Assembly (NCBI GenBank): GCA_037013495.1
Contig: CM072805.1
Span: forward strand, 12,558,601 to 12,622,600
Length of the DNA stretch: 64,000 bases
Direction: 5' to 3'
Source: Hippophae tibetana
Lineage: Eukaryota > Streptophyta > Magnoliopsida > Rosales > Elaeagnaceae
The notes under the pieces are model-generated. The model ran no database searches. It saw nothing but the letters and a program-made list of their open reading frames with translations, and was not told the DNA's origin. Below are positions 42,831 to 54,857 of this stretch, in pieces (the first letter of the stretch is position 1; each line of letters opens with the position of its first letter). A program made the position numbers and the translations under genes.

Positions 42831-43960
42831 ACAATATTTGTAACCGTATGTTTTTTCTATTACTCTTAGAATTGGTTTGTAACCTAGATACTTATTGATA
42901 AAGGTAAGACCAAAATTAAATTAAATATGTTCAATTCCAAAACTCATAGAATAACTTATAAATAAGTTAAGAATATTGATGTGAGAAAATAATTAAAAAT
43001 GTCAAGAATGGATCTCTTATAAAAAATCAATAAACAAAAGATCTAAAGTTTGATTTTCTCGTGTTTTAAGATATAATAAATTTCATTTAATATTTTAATA
43101 ATTATAAAGAAATAAAATTTGGAGTATTTATTTCCCCTACTTTCTTTTATATAATAGACATAAAAAAATGTTTAAGTTTACTTTTCCATTTATGTATTTT
43201 CCCTCATGTGTTCTCAATATTTTCTTTCCTCTGTATGTCTTGATTCCCAGCACAACCTAATTTAGTGCAATTTTGGCCCCTCCAAACCAAACGGAAAAGG
43301 TGATGGTTGGAGGTTGTGGTATACATTATTTGTAAACATCTTGTTAGCTTGCAAGATATTTCTATGGTGTATGAGCACAATATTGGTAATCAAATTTCTA
43401 AGTTTCTTACTCTTAGAATTGTTTGGAACCTAGATTCTTACTGATACATGTATAAAAACGTTAAATTAAATATGGTTAATTCCAAAACTAATAGAATAAC
43501 TTAAAATGAGTTGAGAATAGTTATGTGAGAAAATAATGAAAAATGAATAGTATTGATCTCTTATAAAAAAATTAATAAACAAAATATCTAATGTTTGATT
43601 TTTTGGCGTTTTAAGATATAATAAATTCCATTTAAATATATTTTTATTATAAAAAATTAAATTTAGAGTATTTGTTTCCCTCACATTCTTTTGTAAAATA
43701 GATAGAAAAAACGTTAAATTTTTTTTTCCATTTATTTATTTTTCCTCATGTCTTCTCAATATTTTCTTTCCTCTGTACGCCTTGATTCCCACCACACCCT
43801 AATTTAACCCAATTGTTTTCCCTCCCTACCGAATGAAAAAGGTGATTGTTAGAGGTTGTTGTATACATCATTTGTAAACATCTTGTTAGCTTGCAAGAAA
43901 CATTTCTATGGTGTATGAGTACAATAATTGTAACCATATGTTTTTGCTATTACTCTTGGA
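42780..43960. repeat. Sat2 segment repeated at about 47,700-48,880 (offset 4,920, nine monomers)
   Basis: Shared rare variants are 'ttctatactatatgag' against 'ttctatactgtatgag', 'aaaaatgtcaagaatgg', 'caattttggcccctcc', 'aaacggaaaagg', 'gaggttgtggtatac', 'gcttgcaagatatttc' (three bases shorter than usual) and 'aaatatatttttattat'. The open frames at 43,466 and 48,386, and at 43,746 and 48,666, are both 4,920 bp apart. Nine monomers is not a multiple of four, so this event broke the tetramer register. Confidence 0.76.
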
Positions 43961-45009
43961 ATTGGTTTGGAACCTAGATTCTTATTGATAAAGGTAAGAC
44001 CAAAATTAAATTAAATATGGTCCATTCCAACACTCACAGAATAACTTATAAAGAAGTTAAGAATATCGATCTGAGAAAATAATTAAAAATGTCAAGATTG
44101 GATCTCTTATAAAAAAATCAATAAACAAAATATCTAAAGTTTGATTTTCTCGCGTTTTAAGATATAATAAATTTCATTTAATTATTTCATAATTATAAAG
44201 AAATAAAATTTGGAGTACTTGTTTCCCCTACTTTCTTTTATATAATAGACATAAAAAAAATGTTTAAGTTTACTTTTCTATTTATGTATTTTCCCTCATG
44301 TGTTCTCAATATTTTCTTTTGTATGTATGTCTTGATTCCCAACACAACCTAATTTAACCGAATTTTGTTCCCTCCAAACCAAATGGAAATGGTGATGGCA
44401 GAGAGGTTGTTGTATACATCATTTGTAAACATCTTGTTAGCTTGCAAGAAATATTTCTATGGTGTATGAGTACAATATTTGTAACCATATGTTTTTGCTA
44501 TTACTCTTAGAATTGGTTTGGAACCTAGATTCTTATTGATAAAGGTATGACCAAAATTAAATTAAATATGGTCAATTCCAACACTCACAGAATAACTTAT
44601 TAATAAGTTAAGAATATTGATGTGAGAAAATAATTAAATGTAATGTTTGGATCTCTTATAAAAAAATCAATAAGCAAAAGATCTAAAGTTTGATTTTCTC
44701 ACGTTTTAAGATATAATAGATTTCATTTAATTATTTCATAATTATAAAGAAATAAAATTTGGAGTATTTGTTTCCCTTACATTCTGTTGTGAAATAGATA
44801 TAAAAAACGTTGAACTTTTTTTCCATTTATTTATTTTTCCTCATGTCTTCTCCATATTTTCTTTCCTTTGTATGCCTTGATTCCCACCACACCCTAATTT
44901 AACCCAATTTTTTTCCCTCCCTACCAAATGGAAAAGGTGATGGCTAGAGGTTCTTGTATACATCATTTGTAAACATCTTGTTAGCTTGCAAGAAATATTT
45001 CTATGGTGT

Positions 45010-45380
45010 ATGAGTACAATATTTGTAACCATATGTTTTTGCTATTACTCTTAGAATTGGTTTGGAACCTAGATTCTTATTGATACATGTATAAAAAACG
45101 TTAAATTAAATATGGTTAATTCTAAAACTAATAGAATAACTTAAAATGAGTTAAGAATAGTGATGTGAGAAAATAATGAAAAATTAAAAGTATTGATCTC
45201 TTATAAAAAAATTAATAAACAAAATATCTAAAATTTGATTTTTTGGCATTTTAAGATATAATAAATTCCATTTAAATATTTTGTTATTACAAAAAAAATA
45301 AAATTTAGAGTATTTGTTTCCCTCACATTCTATTGTAAAATAGATAGAAAAAACGTTGAAGTTTTTTTATCATTTATGTA
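45010..45380. repeat. Hybrid B/A Sat2 monomer
   Basis: The monomer opens as B ('gagtacaatatttgtaacc', 'gaattggtttggaacc') and continues as A from 'tgatacatgtataaaa' (about 45,083), with 'attaaaagtattgatctc' and 'ttttttggcattttaag'. A second hybrid lies near 51,573-51,900: its head is B-like ('gagtaaaatattcgtaacc') but the body is A from 'agaattgtttgg' on. The switch points differ, so these are two separate exchanges. Confidence 0.7.
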
Positions 45381-48300
45381 TTTTCCCTCAAGTGTTCTCA
45401 ATATTTTCTTTCCCCTTTATGTCTTGATTCCCAGCACAACCTAATTTAATCCAATTTTGGTCCCCCCAAACCAAATGGAAAAGATGATGGCTAGAGGTTG
45501 TTGTATACATCATTTGTAAACATCTTGTTAGCTTGCAAGAAACATTTCAATGGTGTATGAGTACAATATTTGTAACCATATGTTTTTGCTATTACTCTTA
45601 GAATTGGTTTGGAACCTAGATTCTTATTGATAAAGGTAAGACCAAAATTAAATTAAATATGATCAATTCCACCACTCACCGAATAACTTATAAATAAGTT
45701 AAGAATATTGATGTGAGAAAATAATTAAAAATGTCATGTTTGGATCTCTTATAAAAAAATCAATAAACAAAAGATCAAAAGTTTTATTTTCTCGCGTTTT
45801 AAGATATAATAATTTCCATTTAAATATTTTGTTATTATAAAAAAATATAATTTGGAGTATTTGTTTGCCTTACATTCTATTGTAAAATAGATATAAAAAA
45901 ACGTTGAAGTTTTTTTTCCATTTATTTATTTTTCCTCATGTCTTCTCAATATTTTCTTTCCTTTGTACGCCTTGATTCCCACCACACCCTAATTTAACCC
46001 CATTTGTTTTCCCTCCATACCAAAAGGAAAAGGTGATGGTTAGAGGTTGTTGTATACATCATTTTTAAACATCTTGTTAGCTTGCAAGAAACATTTATAT
46101 GGTGTATGAGTACAATATTTGTAACCATATGTTTTTGCTATTACTCTTAGAATTGGTTTGTAACCTAGATTCTTATTGATAAAGGTAAGGCCAAAATTAA
46201 ATTAAATATGGTCAATTCAAACACTCACAAAATAAATTATAAATAAGTTAAGAATATTGATGTGAGAAAATAATTAAAAATGTAAAGTTTGGATATCTTA
46301 TAAAAAAATCAATAAACAAAAGATCTAAAGTTAGATTTTCTCGCGTTTAAAGATATAATAGATTTCATTTAATTATTTCATAATTATAAAGAAATAAAAT
46401 TTGGAGTATTTGTTTCCCTTACATTCTATTGTAAAATAGATATAAAAAACGTTGAACTTTTTTTCCATTTATTTATTTTTCCTCATGTCTTCCCAATATT
46501 TTCTTTCCTTTGTACGCCTTGATTCCCACAACACCCTAATTTAAACCAATATTTTTTCCTCCCTACTAAATGGAAAAGGTGATGGTTAGAGGTTGTTGTA
46601 TACATCATATGTAAACATCTTGTTAGCTTGCAAGAAATATTTCTATGGTGTATGACTACAATATTTCTAACCTGTTGTTTTTCCTATTACTCTTAGAATT
46701 GGTTTGAAACTAGATTCTTATTGATAAAGGTAAGCCAAAATTAAATTAAATATGGTCAATTCCAACACTCATAGAATAACTTATAAATAAGTTAAGAATA
46801 TTGATGTGAGAAAATAATTAAAAATGTTAAGTTTGGAACTCTTATAAAAAAATCAATAAACAAAAGATCTAAAGTTTGATTTTCTCGCGTTTTAAGATAT
46901 AATAAATTTCATTTAATTATTTCATAATTATAAAGAAATAAAATTTGGAGTCCTTATTTCCCCTACTTTCTTTTATATAATAGACATAAATAAATGTTTA
47001 AGTTTACTTTTCCATTTATGTATTTTCCCTCATGTGTTCTCAATATTTTCTTTCCACTATATGTCTTGATTCCCAACACAACCTAATTTAACCCAATTTT
47101 GTTCCCTCCAAACCAAATGGAAAAGGTGATGGCTAGAGGTTGTTGTATACATCATTTGTAAACATCTTGTTAGCTTGCAAGAAATATTTCTATGGTGTAT
47201 GAGCACAATATTGGTAATCAAATTTCTACGTTTCTTACTCTTAGAATTGTTTGGAACCTAGATTCTTATTGATACATGTATAAAAAACGTTAAATTAAAT
47301 ATGGTTAATTCCAAAACTAATAGAATAAATTAAAATGAGTTAAGAATAGTGATTTGAGAAAATAATGAAAAATGAAAAGTATTGATCTCTTATCAAAAAA
47401 TTAATAAACAAAATATCTAAAGTTTGATTTTTTGGCGTTTTAAGATATAATCAATTCCATTTAAATATTTTGTCATTATAAAAAAATAAAATTTAGAGTA
47501 TTTGTTTCCCTCACATTCTATTGTAAAATAGATAGAAAAAACGTTGAAGTTTGTTTTTCCATTTATTTATTTTTCCTCATGTCTTCTCAATAATTTCTTT
47601 CCTTTGTACGCCTTGATTCCCACCACACCCTCATTTAACCCAATTGTTTTCCCTCCCTACCATATGGAAAAGGTGATGGTTAGAGGTTGTTGTATACATC
47701 ATTTGTAAACATCTTGTTAGCTTGCAAGAAACACTTCTATACTGTATGAGTACAATATTTGTAACCATATGTTTTTTCTATTACTCTTAGAATTGGTTTG
47801 TAACCTAGATACTTATTGATAAAGGTAAGACCAAAATTAAATTAAATATGTTCAATTCCAAAACTCACAGAATAACTTATAAATAAGTTAAGAAAATTGA
47901 TGTGAGAAAATAATTAAAAATGTCAAGAATGGATCTCTAATAAAAAATCAATAAACAAAAGATCTAAAGTTTGATTTTCTCGCGTTTTATGATATAATAA
48001 ATTTCATTTAATTATTTCATAATTATAAAGAAATAAAATTTGGAGTATTTATTTCCCCTACTTTCTTTTATATAATAAACATAAAAAATGTTTAAGTTTA
48101 CTTTTCGATTTATGTATTTTCGCTCATGTGTTCTCAATATTTTCTTTCCTCTGTATGTCTTGATTCCCAGCACAACCTAATTTAACGCAATTTTGGCCCC
48201 TCCAAACCAAACGGAAAAGGTGATGGCTGGAGGTTGTGGTATACATCATTTGTAAACATCTTGTTAGCTTGCAAGATATTTCTATGGTGTATGAGCACAA

Positions 48301-51300
48301 TATTGGTAATCAAATTTCTAAGTTTCTTACTCTTAGAATTGTTTGGAACCTAGATTCTTATTGATACATGTATAAAAACGTTAAATTAAATATGGTTAAT
48401 TCCAAAACTAATAGAATAACTTAAAATGAGTTGAGAATAGTGATGTGAGAAAATAATGAAAAATGAAAAGTATTGATCTCTTATAAAAAAATTAATAAAC
48501 AAAATATCTAATGTTTGATTTTTTGGCGTTTTAAGATATAATAAATTCATTTTAAATATATTTTTATTATAAAAAATTAAATTTAGAGTGTTTGTTTCCC
48601 TCACATTCTATTGTAAAATAGATAGAAAAAACGTTGAAGTTTTTTTTCCATTTATTTATTTTTCCTCATGTCTTCTCAATATTTTCTTTCCTCTGTACGC
48701 CTTGATTCCCACCACACCCTAATCTAATCCAATTTTTTTCCCTCCCTACCGAATGAAAAAGGGGATTGTTAGTGGTTGTTGTATACATCATTTGTAAACA
48801 TCTTGTTAGCTTGCAAGAAACATTTCTATGGTGTATGAGTACAATAAGTGTAACCATATGTTTTTGCTATTACTCTTGGAATTGGTTTGGAACCTAGATT
48901 CTTATAGATAAAGGTAAGACCAAAATTAAATTAAATATGGTCCATTCCAACACTCACAGAATAACTAATAAATAAGTTAAGAATATTGATGTGAGAAAAA
49001 AATTAAAAATGTCAAGTTTGGATCTCTTATAAAAAAATCAATAAACAAAAGATCTAAAGTTTGATTTTCTCACGTTTTAAGAGATAAAAAATTTCATTTA
49101 ATTATTTCATAATTATAAAGAAATAAAATTTGGAGTATTTGTTTCCCTTACATTCTATTGTGAAATAGATATAAAAAGCGTTGAACTTTTTTTCCATTTA
49201 TTTATTTTTCCTCATGTCTTCTCAATATTTTCTTTCCTTTGTATGCCTTGATTCCCACCACACCCTAATTTTACACAATTTTTTTCCCTCCCTACCAAAT
49301 GGAAAAGGTTATGGCTAGAGGTTGTTGTATACATCATTTGTAAACATCTTGTTAGCTTGCAAGAAATATTTCTATGGTGTATGAGCACAACATTGGTAAT
49401 CAAATTTTTACGTTTCTTACTCTTAGAATTGTTTGGAACCTAGATACTTATTGATACATGTATAAAAAACGTTAAATTAAATATGGTTAATTCTAAAACT
49501 AATAGAATAACTTAAAATGAGTTAAGAATAGTGATGTGAGAAAATAATGAAAAATGAAAAGTATTGATCTCTTATAAAAAAAGTAATAAACAAAATATCT
49601 AAAGTTTGATTTTTTGGCGTTTTAGGATATAATAAATTCCATTTAAATATTTTGTTATTATAAAAAAAATAAAATTTACAGTATTTTTTTGCCCTTCACA
49701 TTCTATTGTAAAATAGATACAAAAAACGTTGAAGTTTTGTTTTCCATTTATTTATTTTTCCTCATGTGTTCTCAATATTTTCATTCCATTGTATGCCTTG
49801 ATTCCACAACACCCTAATTTAACCCAATTATTTTTCCCTCCCTACCAAATGGAAAAGGTGATGGTTAGAGGTTGTTATATACATCATTTGTAAACATCTT
49901 ATTACCTTGCAAGAGACATTTCTATGGTGTATGAGTACAATATTTGTAACCATATGTTTTTGCTATTACTCCTAGAATTGGTTTGGAAACTAGATTCTTA
50001 TTAATAAAGGTAAGACCAAAATTAAATTAAATATGGCCAATTCCAAAACTCACAGAATAACTTATAAATAAGTTAAGAATATTGATGTGAGAAAATAATT
50101 AAAAATGTAAAGTTTGGATCTCTTATAAAAAAATCAATAAACAAAAGATCTAAAGTTAGTTTTTCTCGCATTTTAAGATATAATAAATTTCATTTAATTA
50201 TTTCATAATTATAAAGAAATAAAATTTGGAGTATTTATTTGTCCTACTTTCTTTTATATAATAGACATAAAAAAATGATAAATTTACTTTTCCATTTATG
50301 TATTTTCCCTCATGTGTTCTCAATATTTTCTTTCCTCTATATGTCTTGATTCCCAGCACAACCTAATTTAACCCAATTTTGGTCCACCCAAACCAAATGG
50401 AAAAGGTGATGGCTAGAGGTTGTTATATACATCATTTGTAAACATCTTATTAGCTTGCAAGAAATATTTCTATGGTGTATGAGCACAGTATTGGTAATCA
50501 AATTTCTACGTTTCTTACTCTTAGAATTGTTTGGAACCTAGATTCTTATTGATACATGTATAAAAATGTTAAATTAAATATGGGTAATTCCAAAACTAAT
50601 AGAATAACTTAAAATGAGTTAAGAATAGTGATGTGAGAAAATAATGAAAAATGAAAAGTATTGATCACTTATAAAAAAATTAATAAACAAAATATCTAAA
50701 GTATGATTTTTTGGCGTTTTAAGATATAATAAATTCCATTTGAATATTTTGTTATTATAAAAAATAAAATTTAGAGTATTTGTTTTCCTCACATTCTATT
50801 GTAAAATAGATATAAAAAACGTTGAAGTTTTTTTTCCATTTATTTATTTTTCCTCATGTCTTCTCAATATTTTCTTTCCTTTGTACACCTTGATTCCCAC
50901 CATACCCTAATTTTACCCAATTTGTTTTCCCTCCCTACCAAATGGAAAAGGTGATGGTTAGAGGTTGTTGTATGCATCATTTATAAACATCTTGTTAGCT
51001 TGCAAGAAACATTTCTATGGTGTATGAATACAATATTTGTAACCATATGTTTTTGCTATTACTCTTAGAATTGGTTTGGAACCTAGATTCTTATTGATAA
51101 AGGTAAGACCAAAATTAAATTAAAAATGGTCAATTCCAAAACTCACAGAATAACTTATAAATAAGTTAAGAATATTGATGTGAGAAAATAATTAAAAATG
51201 TAAAGTTTGGATCTCTTATAAAAAAATCAATAAACAAAAGATCTAAAGTTTGATTTTCTCGCGTTTTAAGATATAATAAATTTCATTTAATTATTTCATA

Positions 51301-51639
51301 ATTATAAAGAAATAAAATTTGGAGTATTTATTTGCCCTACTTTCTTTTATATAATAGACATAAAAAAATGATAAATTTACTTTTCCATTTATGTATTTTC
51401 CCTCATGTGTTCTCAATATTTTCTTTCCTCTGTATGTCTTGATTCCCAGCACAACCTAATTTAACCCAATTTTGGTCCCCCCAAACCAAATGGAAAAGGT
51501 GATGGCTAGAGGTTGTTGTATACAATATTTGTAAACATCTTGCTAGCTTACAAGAAACATTTCTATGGTGTATGAGTAAAATATTCGTAACCATATATTT
51601 TTGCTATTACTCTTAGAATTGTTTGGAACCTAGATTCTT

Positions 51640-52840
51640 ATTGATACATGTATAAAAAATGTTAAATTAAATATGGGTAATTCCGAAACTAATAGAATAA
51701 CTTAAAATGAGTTAAAAATAGTGATGTGAGAAAATAATGAAAAATGAAAAGTATTGATCTCTTATAAAAAAATTTATAAACAAAATATCTAAAGTTTGAT
51801 TTTTTGGCGTTTTAAGATATAATAAATTCCATTTGAATATTTTGTTATTATAAAAAATAAAATTTAGAGTATTTGTTTCCGTCACATTCTATTGTAAAAT
51901 AGATATAAAAAAACGTTGAAGTTTTTTTTCCATTTATTTATTTTTCCTCATGTCTTCTCAATATTTTCTTTCCTTTGTACACCTTGATTCCCACCACACC
52001 CTAATTTAACCCAATTTGTTTTCCCTCCCTACCAAATGGAAAAGGTGATGGTTAGAGGTTGTTGTATGCATCATTTATAAACATCTTGTTAGCTTGTAAG
52101 AAACATTTCTATGGTGTATGAATACAATATTTGTAACCATATGTTTTTGCTATTACTCTTAGAATTGGTTTTTAACCTAGATACTTATTGATAAAGGTAA
52201 GACCAAAATTAAATTCTATATGGTCAATTCCAACACTCACAAAATAACTTATAAATAATGTAAGAATATTGATGTGAGAAAATAATTAAAAATTTAAAGT
52301 TTGGATCTCTTATAAAAAAATCAATAAACAAAAGATTTAAAGTTTGATTTTCTCGCGTTTTAAGATATATTAAATTTCATTTAATTATTTCATAATTATA
52401 AAGAAATAAAATTTGGAGTATTAATTTCCCCTACTTTCTTTTATATAATAGACATAAAAAAATGTTAAATTTACTTTTCCATTTATGTATTTTCATTCAT
52501 GTGTTCTCAATATTTTCTTTCCTCTATATGTCTTGATTCCCAGCACAACCTAATTTAACCCAATTTTGGTCCCCCCAAACCAAATGGAAAAGGTGATGGC
52601 TAGAGGTTGTTGTATAAATCATTTGTAAACATCTTATTAGCTTGCCAGAAATATTTCTATGGTGTATCAGCACAATATTGGTAATCAAATTTCTACGTTT
52701 CTTACTCTTAGAATTGTTTGGAACCTAGATTCTTATTGATACATGTATAAAAAATGTTAAATTAAATATGGGTAATTCCGAAACTAATAGAATAACTTAA
52801 AATGAGTTAAGAATAGTGATGCGAGAAAATAATGAAAAAT
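51640..52840. repeat. Sat2 segment shared with about 60,410-61,600 (offset about 8,760, four tetramers)
   Basis: Both have 'ggtttttaacctagatac', 'aaattctatatggtc', 'acttataaataatgtaag', 'ttttcattcatgtg' and 'ttgccagaaatatttc' in the same order. The two copies lie on either side of the three young 2,190-bp units. The distance is four times 2,190, so the surrounding array kept its register when the central units were amplified. Confidence 0.72.
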
Positions 52841-54857
52841 GAAAAGTATTGATCTCTTATAAAAAAATTAATAAACAAAATATCTAAAGTTTGATTTTTT
52901 GGCGTTTTAAGATATAATAAATTTCATTTAAATATTTTGTTATTATAAAAAAAATAAAATTTACAGTATCTTTTTGCCCTTCACATTCTATTGTAAAATA
53001 GATAGAAAAAACGTTGAAGTTTTTTTTCCATTTATTTATTTTTCCTCATGTCTTCTCAATATTTTCTTTCCTTTGTACGCCTTGATTCCACCACACCCTA
53101 ATTTAACCCAATTATTTTTCCCTCCCTACCAAATGGAAAAGGTGATGGTTAGAGGTTGTTATATACATCATTTGTAAATATCTTGTTAGCTTGCAAGAAA
53201 CATTTCTATGGTTTATGGGTACAATATTTGTAACCATATGTTTTTGCTATTACTCTTAGAATTGGTTTGTAACCTAGATACTTATTGATAAAGGTAAGAC
53301 CAAAATTAAATTAAATATGGACAATTCCAAAACTCACAGAATAACTTATAAATAAGTTAAGAATATTGATGTGAGAAAATAATTAAAAATGTAAAGTTTG
53401 GATCTCTTATAAAAAAATCAATAAACAAAAGATCTAAAGTTTGATTTTCTCGCGTTTTAAGATATAATAAATTTCATTTAATTATTTCATAATTATAAAG
53501 AAATAAAATTTGGAGTATTTATTTCCCCTACTTTCTTTTATATAATAGACATAAAAAAATGATAAAACTTTTCCATTTATGTATTTTCCCTCATGTGTTC
53601 TCAATATTTTCTTTCCTCTGTATGTCTTGATTCCAGGCACAACCTAATTTAACCCAATTTTGGTCCCCCCAAACCAAATGGAAAAGGTGATGGCTAGAGG
53701 TTGTTGTATACATCATTTGTAAACATCTTATTAGCTTGCAAGAAATATTTCTATGGTGTATGAGCACAATATTGGTAATCAAATTTCTACGTTTCTTACT
53801 CTTAGAATTGTTTGGAACCTAGAATCTTATTGATACATGTATAAAAAATGTTAAATTAAATATGGGTAATTCCGAAACTAATAGAATAAATTAAAATGAG
53901 TTAAGAATAGTGATTTGAGAAAATAATGAAAAATGAAAAGTATTGATCTCTTATAAAAAAATTAATAAACAAAATATCTAAAGTTTGATTTTTTGGCGTT
54001 TTAAGATATAATAAATTCCATTTGAATATTTTGTTATTATAAAAAATAAAAATTACAGTATCTTTTTGCCCTTCACATTCTATTGTAAAATAGAGAGAAA
54101 AAACGTTGAAGTTTTTTTTCCATTTATTTATTTTTCCTCATGTCTTCTCAATATTTTCTTTCCTTTGTACGCCTTGATTCCACCACACCCTAATTTAACC
54201 CAATTATTTTTCCCTCCCTATCAAATGGAAAAGGTGATGGTTAGAGGTTGTTGTATACATCATTTGTAAACATCTTGTTAGCTTGCAAGAAACATTTCTA
54301 TGGTGTATGAGTACAATATTTGTAACCATATGTTTTTGCTATTACTCTTAGAATTGGTTTGTAACCTAGATACTTATTGATAAAGGTAAGACCAAAATTA
54401 AATTAAATATGGACAATTCCGAAACTCACAGAATAACTTATAAATAAGTTAAGAATATTGATGTGAGAAAATAATTAAAAATGTAAAGTTTGGATCTCTT
54501 ATAAAAAAAAATCAATAAACAAAAGATCTAAAGTTTGATTTTCTCGCGTTTTAAGAGATAATAAATTTCATTTAATTATTTCATAATTATAAAGAAATAA
54601 AATTTGGAGTATTTATTTCCCCTACTTTCTTTTATATAATAGACATAAAAAAATGTTAAATTTACTTTTCCATTTATGTATTTCCCTCATGTGTTCTCAA
54701 TATTTTCTTTCCTCTGTATGTCTTGATTCCAGGCACAACCTAATTTAACCCAATTTTGGTCCCCCCAAACCAAATGGAAAAGGTGATGGCTAGAGGTTGT
54801 TGTATACATCATTTGTAAACATCTTATTAGCTTGCAAGAAATATTTCTATGGTGTAT

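Noticed and set aside
43466-43684. 72-73-residue frames on - at 43,466, 48,386 and 61,524
   Set aside because: They lie in the A/T-tract part of A monomers, have very low-complexity composition and recur only through duplicated blocks.
53094-53112. Telomere-like text 'caccctaatttaaccc' in Sat2 monomers
   Set aside because: It contains a single CCCTAA with no tandem run. It is part of the monomer and occurs once per unit, so it is not an interstitial telomere.
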